DNA of 64,000 bases from Pseudomonas graminis (GCF_013201545.1 NZ_CP053746.1:4726501-4790500), one strand, 5' to 3'; positions 1 to 9,330 are shown, numbered from the stretch's first letter. Notes: generated by a model not told the origin, from the sequence alone. Program-made: numbers and translations.

Positions 1-63
1 GCCGGTGGGCGTCAGGTCGCTGAACCGCTGTTCCAGTGCATCGAGGAAGGGACGCTTTTCCAT
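1..63 (-). CDS. Start of a gene running off the left edge, possibly a regulator
   Basis: A minus-strand reading frame begins with ATG at 63 and stays open to the window edge, giving 21 residues (MEKRPFLDALEQRFSDLTPT and onward). It is too short to assign by domain. The N-terminus recalls RpiR/MurR-type regulators, where a leading helix of this kind precedes the helix-turn-helix, but that is a recollection rather than a demonstration. A strong palindrome lies about 65 bases upstream, which would fit an autoregulated regulator. Only a weak purine-rich stretch precedes the ATG. Confidence 0.45.
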   Translation of the reverse strand, partial: MEKRPFLDALEQRFSDLTPTG

Positions 64-128
64 GGGAATTCCGCTGGTGGAGCCGGGTTGCGTGGACCGG
101 GATAATGTTATCCGACGGTCATTTTGCA

Positions 129-156
129 ACAGGATGTTAGCAACATAACATCCTGT
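129..156. promoter_or_regulatory. Perfect 11-bp inverted repeat, likely operator
   Basis: The arms ACAGGATGTTA (129-139) and TAACATCCTGT (146-156) are exact reverse complements around a 6-base spacer. The site sits in an AT-rich stretch upstream of the minus-strand gene at the left edge. No T-run follows on either side, so an operator is more likely than a terminator. Its inner part, TGTTA-N6-TAACA, is a typical size for a dimeric helix-turn-helix regulator. Which protein binds it is unknown. Confidence 0.55.
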
Positions 157-302
157 CTCGAGATGGCACAATGATTATTTTAAGAGATTTCTGGCGGGGG
201 ATTTTGGTGATTCAGGGTGGTGCGAGGGTGAGGGAAAATGCCCGATTGGGGGGCAAAAATGAGGCTATGGCGGGTTGAAAATATTGGGGGCAACAGCTGG
301 CG

Positions 303-443
303 TCTTCCCGGCTAAAGCCGGTCCTACAGGGGTAAACCGGTCAATTGGCAGGACCGGCTTAAGCCGGGAAGAGGCCAGCGTGAACACCCTCGATGTTCGG
401 TGTATCGACTGACGCCTTCCCGGCTGAAGCCGGTCCTACAGGG
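303..443. repeat. Cluster of three REP palindromes
   Basis: Three copies of the Pseudomonas REP core (CCGGCTAAAGCCGG, CCGGCTTAAGCCGG and CCGGCTGAAGCCGG types) occur at about 305-332, 350-372 and 417-442 in alternating orientation. They occupy the gap between the left-edge gene and the end of poxB. No gene was seen in 157-497. Confidence 0.85.
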
Positions 444-497
444 CTATGCGTTCCCGCCATGGGTGCGATGTATCAGCGGCCCCATGACCTACATCGA

Positions 498-2219
498 TCA
501 GCGCAAATTGGTCTTCGCCAGTTCCAGCACCATGTCCGCTTTACCGTTCATTACCGCCTTAAGCATGAACAGGCTGAAGCCTTTCGCCTGGGCGAGTTTG
601 ATTTTCGGGGGCATACCCAGCTCCTGTTTCGCGGTCACCACATCCACCACCACCGGTCCCGGATGCTCGAAGGCTTTCTTCAGCGCATTCGGCAGGTCTG
701 CCGAGTCCTCCACGCGAATCCCCAGAATGCCCGCGCCAATGGCGATGTTGGCAAAATTGGTGCTGTCGAAGTCAGTGTCGTGGGGCACGTAACCACCCGC
801 CTGCATTTCCATCGCCACAAAACCCAACGAGCTGTTGTTGAACACCACCAGCTTGACCGGCAGGTTCAACTGACGGATCGACAGCAGGTCGCCCATCAGC
901 ATCGACAAGCCGCCGTCACCGCACAGCGCCACCACTTGCCGTTGCGGGAAGGCCGCTTTCGCGCCCAGGGCCTGGGGCATGGCGTTGGCCATGGAGCCGT
1001 GGTTGAAGGAGCCCAGCAGCGAGCGCTTGCCGTTCATGGTCAGGTAACGCGCGGCCCACAACGTCGGGGTGCCGACATCGACGGTGAAGATCGCGTCCGG
1101 ATCGGCGTAGGCGTCGACCAAGCGTGTCAGGTACTGCGGGTGAATCGGCTCGCCATGGCCCGATGGCGTGGCCAGTTCGTCGAGTTCTTCGCGGGACTTG
1201 GCGTAGTGATCCAGCGCTTTGTCGAGGAATTTGCGGTCGATGTGGGGCTTGAGGCGCGGCAGTACGGCGTCGAGGGTCTCTGCAATGCCGCCGGCCAGAC
1301 CGAGGGCCACCGGCACGCGACGGCCGATGGCGGTCGGGTCGATATCGATCTGAATGACCTTGGCTTTTTCCGGGTAGAAATTGCGGTACGGGAAGCTGCT
1401 GCCGAGGATCACCAGGGTGTCGCAGGCCATCATCGCGTGGTAGCCGGAGCTGAAGCCGATCAGCCCGGTCATGCCCACGTCGAAGGGGTTGGCGTATTCG
1501 ATGTACTGCTTGCCGCGCAGGGCGTGAACCACCGGCGCCGAGAGTTTCTCGGCCAGCGCGACCACCTGATCGTGGGCCTCGGCACAGCCGGCGCCCGCGA
1601 GAATGGTCACGGCCTTGGATTTGTCCAGCAGGTCCACCAGACGTTGCAGGTCGGCTTCCGCCGGGATGACCCGCGCCGGGGCGTGATCGACCCATTCTGG
1701 CTTGATGTCCGGTGCTGCGCTCAGGGCGACGTCACCGGACACCACGATTACCGCGACGCCGCGCTGGCTGATGGCCGCGCGCATCGCCCGCTCCAGCACC
1801 CGCGGAAGCTGCTCAGGGGTGCTGACGGTTTCGACGAAGTGGCTGCACTCCTTGAACAAGTCGGTGGGGTGGGTTTCCTGGAAGTAGTTCAGGCCGATCT
1901 CGGAAGATGGAATCTGCGCGGCGATAGCGAGAACCGGCACACCGCTGCGGTGGCAGTCATACAGGCCGTTGATCAAATGCAGGTTGCCCGGACCGCAACT
2001 GCCCGCGCACACCGCCAGCTTGCCGGTGGACGCTGCTTCCGCACCGGCCGCGAACGCCGCGACTTCTTCGTGGCGGGTGTGCATCCACTTGATTTTGCCC
2101 AGGCGCTGGAGGCTGTCGGTCAGCCCGTTCAGGCTGTCGCCGCTGACGCCCCAGATCTTCGAGACGCCGGCTGCGGCGAGGGTTTGGGCGAGGTAGTCGG
2201 CGATGGTTCTGCTGGACAT
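498..2219 (-). CDS. poxB: Pyruvate dehydrogenase (quinone), PoxB type
   Basis: A 573-residue thiamine-diphosphate enzyme that would oxidise pyruvate to acetate and CO2 and pass electrons to ubiquinone at the inner membrane. The order is an N-terminal PYR domain with the activating glutamate (HEE, E51), a central FAD/DHS-like domain, and a C-terminal PP domain with the GDG...NN cofactor motif (CGDGG at 433-437, NN about 461). The length matches E. coli PoxB (572). The frame is open upstream to 2390, but ATG 2219 is preferred because AAGGAA lies just before it and the extra residues resemble translated REP. The enzyme usually serves stationary phase. It looks like a single-gene unit. A related TPP enzyme such as acetolactate synthase is less likely. 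Confidence 0.9.
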   Translation of the reverse strand: MSSRTIADYLAQTLAAAGVSKIWGVSGDSLNGLTDSLQRLGKIKWMHTRHEEVAAFAAGAEAASTGKLAVCAGSCGPGNLHLINGLYDCHRSGVPVLAIAAQIPSSEIGLNYFQETHPTDLFKECSHFVETVSTPEQLPRVLERAMRAAISQRGVAVIVVSGDVALSAAPDIKPEWVDHAPARVIPAEADLQRLVDLLDKSKAVTILAGAGCAEAHDQVVALAEKLSAPVVHALRGKQYIEYANPFDVGMTGLIGFSSGYHAMMACDTLVILGSSFPYRNFYPEKAKVIQIDIDPTAIGRRVPVALGLAGGIAETLDAVLPRLKPHIDRKFLDKALDHYAKSREELDELATPSGHGEPIHPQYLTRLVDAYADPDAIFTVDVGTPTLWAARYLTMNGKRSLLGSFNHGSMANAMPQALGAKAAFPQRQVVALCGDGGLSMLMGDLLSIRQLNLPVKLVVFNNSSLGFVAMEMQAGGYVPHDTDFDSTNFANIAIGAGILGIRVEDSADLPNALKKAFEHPGPVVVDVVTAKQELGMPPKIKLAQAKGFSLFMLKAVMNGKADMVLELAKTNLR

Positions 2220-2365
2220 GGGGCAAATTCCTTGTCGAGTCGAATTGGCGCGCGAGGCCGAAACAGACCCCACGCGTGGTCTCAAATCGACCTGTTGCGC
2301 CGGGGACAGTTCAGTGCTTCTAAGGATTCGTGGGGCATGCTGTGCTTGCAGTGCCCGCGCCAAAG

Positions 2366-2397
2366 GCTTCGCGAGCAAGCTCGCTCCCACAGGTCAA
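2366..2397. repeat. REP palindrome of the GCGAGCAAGCTCGC family
   Basis: The core TTCGCGAGCAAGCTCGCTCC is one copy of a second REP family in this window; others lie near 25957, 40575, 40650, 40817, 40890, 55393 and 55575. It sits in the 285-base gap between poxB and the PBP2-like gene, which otherwise shows nothing recognisable. Confidence 0.75.
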
Positions 2398-2504
2398 GTG
2401 TCGCCCTTTCGATGGCGGAATGTCAGCCCACATCAAGGACATCGCAAACCTCCAGGGAGGGACCGGGGGGTGGCGCTCCTGCCGAACGGTACAGTGAGGA
2501 CACC

Positions 2505-4439
2505 TCACACCGGCGGCTGGCCCGCAGGCTTGTTCGGCGCGGCGATCTGCACCTTCGGATTGATCGGCGTGACACTCGGCGTGGCGTATTGCTGTTTCAG
2601 ATGGCCGTCCTGATCCAGCAGCCAGGCATCAAGGATTTCCCGCACCACGGGACCGGCCACGCGACCGCCCGCCTCGCCGTTCTCGATCATCACCGCGACG
2701 ACGATCTTGGGACTGGCCGCCGGCGCAAAACCGACGAACAAAGCGTTGTCCCGGTGCCGTTCCAGGGTCTTGTTGCGGTTGTAGCGTTCGCCCTGCTTGA
2801 TCGCCACCACCTGCGCGGTGCCGCTCTTGCCGGCGATGCGGTATTGCGCACCTTGCGCGGCCGCGCGGGCGATACCGCGCGGGTCGTGCATCACCGCTTG
2901 CATGCCAGTGTTGACCTGATCCCATTCGTGGGAATCACGCAGCACGATGTTCGGCATCGGATGCTCGTCCACCGGCGCCACGCCGCCGATCTCCTTGGCC
3001 AGGTGCGGGCGGTGCCACACACCTTTGCTGGCGATCAGCGTCGTTGCCTGCGCCAGTTGCAGCGGCGTGACCTGCATGTAGCCCTGGCCGATGCCGAGGA
3101 TCACCGTTTCCCCCGGGAACCAGGCCTGACGGCGGGTGATGCGCTTCCATTCTTTCGACGGCATCAGGCCCGCCGATTCTTCGAACATGTCCAGGGAGAC
3201 CTTCTGGCCGATGCCGAACATGGTCAGGTAATCGTGCAGTCGGTCGATGCCCAGCTTGTGCGCCAGGTCATAAAAGTAGGTGTCGTTGGAGCGCATGATT
3301 GCCGCGTAAAGGTCCACCCAGCCATCGCCGCTGTGGTTCCAGTTGCGGTACTTGTGATCGAAATCCGGCAGCTGGAAATAGCCCGGGTCAAATACCCGCG
3401 TCGACGGCGTGATCACGCCGCTGTCCAGGCCGGCAATCGCCACCTCCGGCTTGATCGTCGAGCCCGGCGCGTACAACCCGCGCAGCACGCGGTTGAACAG
3501 CGGCCGGTCGACGGAATCACGTAGCGCGGAATACTCCTTGAAGCTGATGCCGGTGACGAACAGGTTCGGGTCGAAACTCGGCTTGCTGACCATCGCCAGG
3601 ACCTCGCCGGTGGCCGGATCAATGGCGACCACCGAGCCGCGACGATCCCCCAGCGCGTGTTCCGCCGCCTCTTGCAGCTTGATGTCCAGGCTCAAGGTGA
3701 TGTTTTTGCCCGCCACCGGATCGGTGTGCTTGAGCACCCGCAACACGCGGCCCTGGGCGTTGGTTTCCACTTCTTCATAGCCGACATGGCCGTGCAGCTC
3801 GCTTTCGTAGAACCGCTCGACGCCGGTCTTGCCGATGGACTGTGTGCCGCGGTATTCGACCTGGTCGAGCTGGGTCGCTTCCTTCTCGTTGATTCGGCCG
3901 ACGTAGCCGATGGAATGGGCGAAGTGTTCCGCCAGCGGGTAATGGCGAACGAACTGCGCCTCGACGTCCAGCCCCGGCAGGCGGAACTGGTTGACCGCCA
4001 GCAGCGCGATCTGCTCCTCGGTCAGCTCATAGAGCAGGGTTACCGGCACAAAGCGGTGGGGCGAGTTCTTCATCGCCTTGTCGAAGATGATCCGGTCCTC
4101 GTCTGGCAGGTTGAGGATCTGCATCAGCTCGTCGATTACCGCGTGCCAGTCCCCTGCGCGCTCGCGGGTCATGGTCAGGTTAAAGCTGGGCCGGTTGTCG
4201 GCGAGGATCACGCCGTTACGGTCGAAGATCAGCCCGCGCTCCGGCGGAATCGGTAGCACGTGGACGCGGTTGTTTTCGGAGATGGTGGAGTGGTAGGCGA
4301 ATTCGGTGACTTGCAGGAAGTACATGCGGCACACCAGCGCGACGCTGAGCATGGCCACGAAAACGGCGCAGGCGATCAGGCGTTTGTTGACCAGCCGGGT
4401 TTCCTTCTCGTGGTCTTTTAAGGGTATGGGATCGGGCAT
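2505..4439 (-). CDS. mrdA: Penicillin-binding protein 2 (PBP2) paralogue, peptidoglycan transpeptidase
   Basis: A 644-residue class B PBP that cross-links peptidoglycan in the periplasm. One membrane anchor (about 20-43) is followed by the PBP dimerisation region with RGLIFDRNG (68-76), then the transpeptidase domain with all three catalytic motifs: STIK (S327, K330), SND (384-386) and KSGT (538-541). The N-terminus closely resembles Pseudomonas PBP2. Oddly it stands alone between poxB and an oxidoreductase operon; the housekeeping mrdA normally lies with rodA and the lipoprotein/transglycosylase genes. That suggests a second, accessory PBP2, for instance for stress or beta-lactam tolerance (inference). 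ATG 4439 gives the family's expected start. Confidence 0.88.
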   Translation of the reverse strand: MPDPIPLKDHEKETRLVNKRLIACAVFVAMLSVALVCRMYFLQVTEFAYHSTISENNRVHVLPIPPERGLIFDRNGVILADNRPSFNLTMTRERAGDWHAVIDELMQILNLPDEDRIIFDKAMKNSPHRFVPVTLLYELTEEQIALLAVNQFRLPGLDVEAQFVRHYPLAEHFAHSIGYVGRINEKEATQLDQVEYRGTQSIGKTGVERFYESELHGHVGYEEVETNAQGRVLRVLKHTDPVAGKNITLSLDIKLQEAAEHALGDRRGSVVAIDPATGEVLAMVSKPSFDPNLFVTGISFKEYSALRDSVDRPLFNRVLRGLYAPGSTIKPEVAIAGLDSGVITPSTRVFDPGYFQLPDFDHKYRNWNHSGDGWVDLYAAIMRSNDTYFYDLAHKLGIDRLHDYLTMFGIGQKVSLDMFEESAGLMPSKEWKRITRRQAWFPGETVILGIGQGYMQVTPLQLAQATTLIASKGVWHRPHLAKEIGGVAPVDEHPMPNIVLRDSHEWDQVNTGMQAVMHDPRGIARAAAQGAQYRIAGKSGTAQVVAIKQGERYNRNKTLERHRDNALFVGFAPAASPKIVVAVMIENGEAGGRVAGPVVREILDAWLLDQDGHLKQQYATPSVTPINPKVQIAAPNKPAGQPPV

Positions 4440-4712
4440 TTCTGTCGCTACTCGGTGAAAAGATGAACGGCACAGTCAGCGCCCCGCGTGAAGATGCAGG
4501 ACGCAAATGGCGTGCACCATACCAATAAGTGGCTCTGGGGACGGGCTCCCCTTCATGAAGATTCTGTCAGATTCACGCCGTTGCGCGATTACGCGCAGGC
4601 CAGGAACACGCGCGCCTCAGTTCTGGCGGGCCTGTTCAGATGACGCGGTTTAACGATACGAACGAGGCTCCGCGGAGGCCCATTGAAGGCCCATTGTTGC
4701 GTGAGCATGGCC

Positions 4713-4739
4713 TGACTGTTACGCAATCGGTAACAGTCA
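4713..4739. promoter_or_regulatory. Perfect 10-bp inverted repeat upstream of the GMC operon
   Basis: TGACTGTTAC (4713-4722) and GTAACAGTCA (4730-4739) are exact reverse complements around a 7-base spacer. Two direct copies of GGCCCATTG (4677-4685, 4688-4696) lie immediately upstream. The site is about 270 bases before the first gene of the oxidoreductase operon, in a 568-base gap without genes, and has no T-run, so an operator is likely. The rest of the gap shows nothing recognisable. Confidence 0.5.
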
Positions 4740-5007
4740 TTTGCGCAAATCAGCCGTGGCAATAACTCGCAACACATCTACCATGGCAGGTGGCGTGAAA
4801 AGATGATGATCAGTTGCGGCAATTCCCCGCCTAGCGTGCGCCATTCGCGCGCTGGCCTGCCAGAGACCCAATGTCACACCCCGCCATGAGCCACTTGCCG
4901 TGCACATCGTATGCGCGGCAATACCCGTGATAAAGAACGCAGAGCATAGTCCCGGCACGGACCATTCCCCAATGGCCTGTGGGGGCGTGGTTTTGCAGGA
5001 GCCCTGA

Positions 5008-5754
5008 ATGACAGAAAAATCCAAAGGCCTTACCCGTCGCCAGTTGCTGAAAGGTTCAGCCACCACACTGGCCGTGGGCGCCGCCGCTACGGCCCAGGCC
5101 GCCACGGTCATCGGCGTTCCCCAGTGGGTGCCCTTCGACCACAATGGTCCGATGCACTACGACACACCCGGCTGGCAGTTCTTCACCGACGCCGAAGCCA
5201 CTGCGGTGGAAGCCATCGTCGCCCGGCTGATCCCCGCCGATGAACTCAGCGTCAGCGGCAAAGACGCGGGTTGCGCAGTGTTCATCGATCGCCAACTGGC
5301 CGGCGAGTACGGCACATTCAGCCGCCTTTACATGCAGGGCCCGTTCGTTCAGGGCACGCCGATGCAGGGTGACCAGTCGGAACTGGTGCCGCGCCAGCGT
5401 TATCGCCTTGGCCTGGCAGGCCTGGAAGGGTACTGCCAGAAACAGTTCCAGAAAAACTTCAGCGCCCTGACCGCGGAACAGCAGGACAAGGTCCTCACCG
5501 GCCTGGACAAGGGCGAGATCACGCTGGAGGGCATCGACGCCAAGCTGTTCTTCCAGCAAGTGCTCGGCAACACCATGGAAGGCTTCTTCGCCGACCCGGT
5601 GTACGGCGGCAACCGCGACATGGTGTCGTGGAAAATGATCGGCTTCCCTGGTGCCCGCTACGACTACCGCGAGTACATCGGCCTGCACAACCAGAAGCTC
5701 AATCTGGTGCCGCTCTCCATCATCGGCAGCTCCGCCTGGACCAAGAAGGGTTAA
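5008..5754 (+). CDS. Gluconate 2-dehydrogenase subunit 3 (gamma) family protein, Tat-exported
   Basis: A 248-residue small subunit of a three-part FAD dehydrogenase. The N-terminus carries a twin-arginine signal (TRRQLLK, about residues 9-15) followed by an alanine-rich hydrophobic stretch. In this family the small subunit acts as an export escort and folding partner of the flavoprotein, which has no signal of its own, consistent with the next gene. AGGAG at 4997-5001 sets the start at 5008. The flavoprotein begins 6 bases downstream and the cytochrome follows, so this is the first gene of a three-gene operon. The substrate (gluconate, glucose or another sugar/alcohol) cannot be read from this subunit. 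Confidence 0.85.
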   Translation: MTEKSKGLTRRQLLKGSATTLAVGAAATAQAATVIGVPQWVPFDHNGPMHYDTPGWQFFTDAEATAVEAIVARLIPADELSVSGKDAGCAVFIDRQLAGEYGTFSRLYMQGPFVQGTPMQGDQSELVPRQRYRLGLAGLEGYCQKQFQKNFSALTAEQQDKVLTGLDKGEITLEGIDAKLFFQQVLGNTMEGFFADPVYGGNRDMVSWKMIGFPGARYDYREYIGLHNQKLNLVPLSIIGSSAWTKKG

Positions 5755-5760
5755 TTCGAC

Positions 5761-7524
5761 ATGGCCAAAAAACTACCATCCACGGACGTCGTGGTTGTCG
5801 GGCTCGGCTGGGCCGGATCCATCATCGCCAATGAACTGGCTGACGAAAACCTGAAGATCATCGGCTTCGAACGCGGCCCATGGCGCGACACCGCTGCTGA
5901 CTTCAACGTGGCCTCGGCCGCGGACGAACTGCGCTACAACCGCCGTCAGGACCTGATGCTGAGGACCCGGCAAAACACCACGACCATTCGTAACAGCGTG
6001 ACCGAGACAGCGCTACCCATGCGCAGCTGGGGCTCGTTTCACCCGGGCAACGGCACCGGCGGCGCGGGCAACCACTGGGCCGGCATCACCTTCCGTTTCC
6101 AGCCCCACGAATTCCGGCTGCACAGCTACCTGACCGAGCGTTACGGCAAGGAGTTGTCGCCCGAACTGACCCTGCAGGACTGGGGCACCGACTGGGACGA
6201 GATGGAGCCCTTCTACGCCAAGTTCGATCGCCTGGCGGGCATCTCCGGCAAGGCCGGCAACATCAAGGGCGTGATCCAGGAAGGCGGCAACACCTTCGAA
6301 GGTCCGCGTTCCGAGGAATACCCGAACCCGCCGACGGCACAGACCTACGCCCCGACGCTGTTCGCCGAAGCCGCGAAAAACCTGGGCTACAAGCCGTTCC
6401 CGGTGCCGTCGGCCCTGCTTTCGCGCCCCTATGTGAACTCCCTGGGCGTGGCCATGGGCGCCTGCACGTTCTGCGGTTTCTGCACCAACTACGGCTGCGC
6501 CAACTACTCCAAGGCCAGCGCTATCACCACAGTGCTGCCGGTGCTGGTGCGCAAGCCGAACTTCACCGCGATGACCAACTGCGAAGTCCTGCGCGTAACC
6601 ATGGACAGCAGCGGCAAGCGCGCCACCGGCATCGTCTACATGGATTCCAACGGCGAGGAATGGGAACAGCCCGCCGAACTGGTGGTGATCAGCGCGTTCA
6701 TCTTCGAAAACGTGCGCCTGATGCTGTTGTCCGGCGTCGGCCAGCCGTACGACCCGGTGACCAACACCGGCACCACGGGCCGCAACTACGCCTACCAGAC
6801 CGCCAACAGCGTGCGCATGTTCTTCGATGACAAGAACTTCAACCCGTTTATCGGCGGCGGCGCCATCGGCATGGGCATCGACGAGTTCAACAACGACAAC
6901 TTCGACCACTCGGGTCTGGGCTTCGTTGGCGGCGGCAGCACCCGCGTCACCCCGATCGGCGCTGCGCCCATCGACTCCCGCCCTCTCCCGCCCGGCACCC
7001 CGGCCTGGGGTTCGGAATGGAAGAAAGCCACGGTGAAGAACTACGCCGCCACCATGTCCATCGGCTGCGAAGCGAGCAGTTACGCGACGCGCACCAATTA
7101 CCTGTCGCTGGACCCGACCTATAAAGATCCGCTGGGTCGCCCGCTGCTGCGCATCACCTTCGACTTCCCGGAAAACGACCGCAAGATGGCCGCGTACGTC
7201 ACCGGCAAGGTCGGCGAGATCGCCAAGAGCATGAACCCGCGGCAGATGGTTCCCAGCTCTCAGCAAGGGCACTGGAACAGCGCGCCATATCAGTCGTCGC
7301 ACATCGTCGGCGGCTTCATCATGGGCGCTGATCCAAAAAACAGTTCGGTGAACAAGCACCTGCAAGTGTGGGGCGTGCCGAACCTGTTCGTGGTCGGCTC
7401 CTCCGCTTTCCCGCAAAACCCGGGCTACAACCCGACCGGCACCGTCGCGGCACTGGCCTTCAAAGCGGCGGATGCCATCCGCACCCGCTACCTCAAGCGT
7501 CCAGGGGAGATGATCAGCGTATGA
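5761..7524 (+). CDS. GMC-family FAD oxidoreductase (gluconate 2-dehydrogenase flavoprotein type)
   Basis: A 587-residue flavoprotein, the catalytic subunit of a periplasmic dehydrogenase feeding electrons through the adjacent cytochrome to the respiratory chain. The N-terminus has a dinucleotide-binding loop (GLGWAGS, 14-20) and no signal peptide, so co-export with the Tat-borne small subunit is expected. A cysteine cluster (C235, C238, C241, C246) matches the region that in related bacterial FAD glucose dehydrogenases holds an iron-sulphur cluster. The C-terminal NPTGT motif is typical of GMC enzymes. The stop overlaps the cytochrome start (ATGA). Gluconate is the likeliest substrate by family; sorbitol, fructose or glucose remain possible. 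Confidence 0.87.
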   Translation: MAKKLPSTDVVVVGLGWAGSIIANELADENLKIIGFERGPWRDTAADFNVASAADELRYNRRQDLMLRTRQNTTTIRNSVTETALPMRSWGSFHPGNGTGGAGNHWAGITFRFQPHEFRLHSYLTERYGKELSPELTLQDWGTDWDEMEPFYAKFDRLAGISGKAGNIKGVIQEGGNTFEGPRSEEYPNPPTAQTYAPTLFAEAAKNLGYKPFPVPSALLSRPYVNSLGVAMGACTFCGFCTNYGCANYSKASAITTVLPVLVRKPNFTAMTNCEVLRVTMDSSGKRATGIVYMDSNGEEWEQPAELVVISAFIFENVRLMLLSGVGQPYDPVTNTGTTGRNYAYQTANSVRMFFDDKNFNPFIGGGAIGMGIDEFNNDNFDHSGLGFVGGGSTRVTPIGAAPIDSRPLPPGTPAWGSEWKKATVKNYAATMSIGCEASSYATRTNYLSLDPTYKDPLGRPLLRITFDFPENDRKMAAYVTGKVGEIAKSMNPRQMVPSSQQGHWNSAPYQSSHIVGGFIMGADPKNSSVNKHLQVWGVPNLFVVGSSAFPQNPGYNPTGTVAALAFKAADAIRTRYLKRPGEMISV

Positions 7525-8747
7525 AAACTCTTCTGACAGTCTGCGCAGGCGTGATCGGCCTGTCTGTTTCCCTTGCGCACGCAGCAACCGGCGCCGATTC
7601 CTACAACATCGTGGAAAAAGGCCGCTACCTCACCACCCTGGGCGACTGCACGGCGTGCCACACCATCCCGGGCAAACCGCTGTTTTCCGGCGGCGTGATC
7701 CTCGATACGCCGTTCGGCAAGCTGGCCGGCGCGAACATCACGCCTGACCCCGCGACCGGCATCGGCCGCTGGAGCTTCGAGGATTTCCAGAACGCCATGT
7801 CCAAGGGTCACGGCCTGGACGGCAAGCGCCTGTATGGCGCCATGCCGTTCACCGCGTACACCAAGGTGCTGCGTGAAGACAATCTGGCGATCTTCGCGTA
7901 CCTGAAGACAGTGGATCCGGTGGAGAACAAGGTTGAAACCAACCAGCTGCCCTTCCCCTTCAACGTGCGCACCAGCCTGATCGGCTGGAACCTGATCAAC
8001 TTCAAGGAGGGCGAGTTCAAGGCCGATCCGCAGAAGTCCGAGCAGTGGAACCGCGGCGCGTATCTGGTGGAGGGTCTGGGTCACTGCGGCACGTGCCACA
8101 CCCCGAAGAACCTGATTGGCGGTGACAAGAACGATCAGTTCCTCACCGGGGCCAATCTGCAGAACTGGGTCGCGCCGAACATCACCTCCACAGGCCACGA
8201 TGGCATCGGTGCGTGGAGCGAGGCCGACATCGTCAAATACCTGAAGACTGGCGCGAACCGTTTCGACATCGCGTCCGGGCCGATGGCCGAGGAAGTCGAA
8301 CATTCTTCGCAGCACTGGAAGGATGAGGATTTGCTGGCGGTGGCGGTGTACTTGAAGGATGGCGCCAAGCCGGTGGAAGCGGCCAAGCCGATTGCTGCAG
8401 ACGATGCGGCGATGGTGGCGGGCAAGGCGATTTACGCGGATCGTTGTTCGGCGTGTCATACGCCGACGGGTGAAGGCGCGCCCAACCTGTTCCCGAAACT
8501 GGCGATGGCGCCGTTGGTGAACAGCAACGACCCGTCGTCGCTGATTCGTGTGGTGCTGGCGGGCAGTCGTGCGGGCGCGACGGATGCGGCGCCTACGGCT
8601 CCGGCGATGCCGGCGTTTGGCTGGAATCTGTCGGATGAGAATGTCGCGGATGTGCTGACGTATGTGCGTAATACGTGGGGCAACGCGGCGCCGGCGGTGT
8701 CCGGTTCGGATGTGAAGGATGTGCGGGAGGGGTTGAGGGCGAAGTAG
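7521..8747 (+). CDS. Tri-haem cytochrome c subunit of the FAD dehydrogenase
   Basis: A 408-residue membrane-associated cytochrome that accepts electrons from the GMC subunit and passes them to ubiquinone. It has a Sec signal peptide (about 1-21, ending AHA) and three CxxCH haem sites: CTACH (43-47), CGTCH (189-193) and CSACH (309-313). The tri-haem layout and length match the cytochrome subunits of gluconate, alcohol and sorbitol dehydrogenases. The start at 7521 overlaps the flavoprotein stop by four bases, giving translational coupling. An in-frame longer version starting at 7368 is rejected because it would bury the signal peptide. Codon use in the last third leans toward G/T third positions more than in the first part. 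Confidence 0.9.
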   Translation: MKTLLTVCAGVIGLSVSLAHAATGADSYNIVEKGRYLTTLGDCTACHTIPGKPLFSGGVILDTPFGKLAGANITPDPATGIGRWSFEDFQNAMSKGHGLDGKRLYGAMPFTAYTKVLREDNLAIFAYLKTVDPVENKVETNQLPFPFNVRTSLIGWNLINFKEGEFKADPQKSEQWNRGAYLVEGLGHCGTCHTPKNLIGGDKNDQFLTGANLQNWVAPNITSTGHDGIGAWSEADIVKYLKTGANRFDIASGPMAEEVEHSSQHWKDEDLLAVAVYLKDGAKPVEAAKPIAADDAAMVAGKAIYADRCSACHTPTGEGAPNLFPKLAMAPLVNSNDPSSLIRVVLAGSRAGATDAAPTAPAMPAFGWNLSDENVADVLTYVRNTWGNAAPAVSGSDVKDVREGLRAK

Positions 8748-8797
8748 GTTTTTCGTTCTTTGCCTGGCCTGGGAGCGTGCCCGGCCTTGGGGAAGAT

Positions 8798-9060
8798 CAA
8801 GGGCGTCTGCCTAAGGGCAGACATTTCGCCTCCGGCGAGTTACTTGGAAAAGCACCCCAAGTAACCAAGGGTGCTTGCTCCTGGTTTGGCCCGACTTCGT
8901 CGGGTTCCCTCACTCCGACGACCCTCCGTGGGCCCGCGCCGAACGGACATCCATGTCCTGACGGCGCTCTCGCCGCATCCATGCGGCTCGGCCCACTGCG
9001 CGTCGTCTACGTTCGGCCTGCACCCAAGTCGCGTTTTGTGGTGTCTGGACTACCGCGTAG
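8798..9060. repeat. Long interspersed repeat, copy 1
   Basis: A ~260-bp GC-rich repeat found in five full or partial copies here (others at about 40137, 40985, 55800 and 63840). It runs from a hairpin GTCTGCC-GGCAGAC type block through TTCGCC...GGCGA, a TTACTTGG...CCAAGTAA block, and a GGACATCCATGTCC palindrome, ending in AAGTCGCG and then short GATCAAAAGC units (to about 9085). No convincing protein is encoded. Its function is unknown. Confidence 0.8.
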
Positions 9061-9081
9061 AAGATCAAAAGCAGATCAAAA

Positions 9082-9330
9082 GCTACCCGGCTAAAGCCGG
9101 TCCCACTGGCTGCACGCGATGCTTTTAGTGGGGCCGGCTTCAGCCTGGAAGAGGCCCGTTTGGGCACCATCAATCTTGCAGCTCACGCTGATGATCGTGC
9201 CCACGTTCCGCGTTGGCGTGCATCCAGAACGCTCTGCGTCCATTCACGGCTAAGGCTGGTCCCACTGGCTGCACGCGTTGCTGTTAGTGGGACCGACTTA
9301 AGCCGGGAAGAGGCCCGTTTGGGCACCGAT
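9082..9330. repeat. REP cluster with a second interspersed repeat inside
   Basis: REP cores occur near 9085-9108, 9130-9150, 9245-9268 and 9290-9313. Between them (about 9195-9242) lies a degraded copy of a second repeat family, GATCGTGCCCACG...CTCTGCGTCC, also seen at 48297-48432 and 63665-63722. With copy 1 of the long repeat these fill the 690-base gap between the cytochrome and SMP-30 genes. Confidence 0.75.

Noticed and set aside
393..3524. A 1043-residue open frame on the plus strand
   Set aside because: It runs antisense over poxB and the PBP2 gene, both with full catalytic motifs. Its composition (His/Arg/Gln-rich) is typical of a GC-rich shadow frame.
8798..9128. Small proteins encoded in the long repeat
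   Set aside because: Short frames exist in several directions but differ between copies and follow the palindromes; no ribosome-binding sites.
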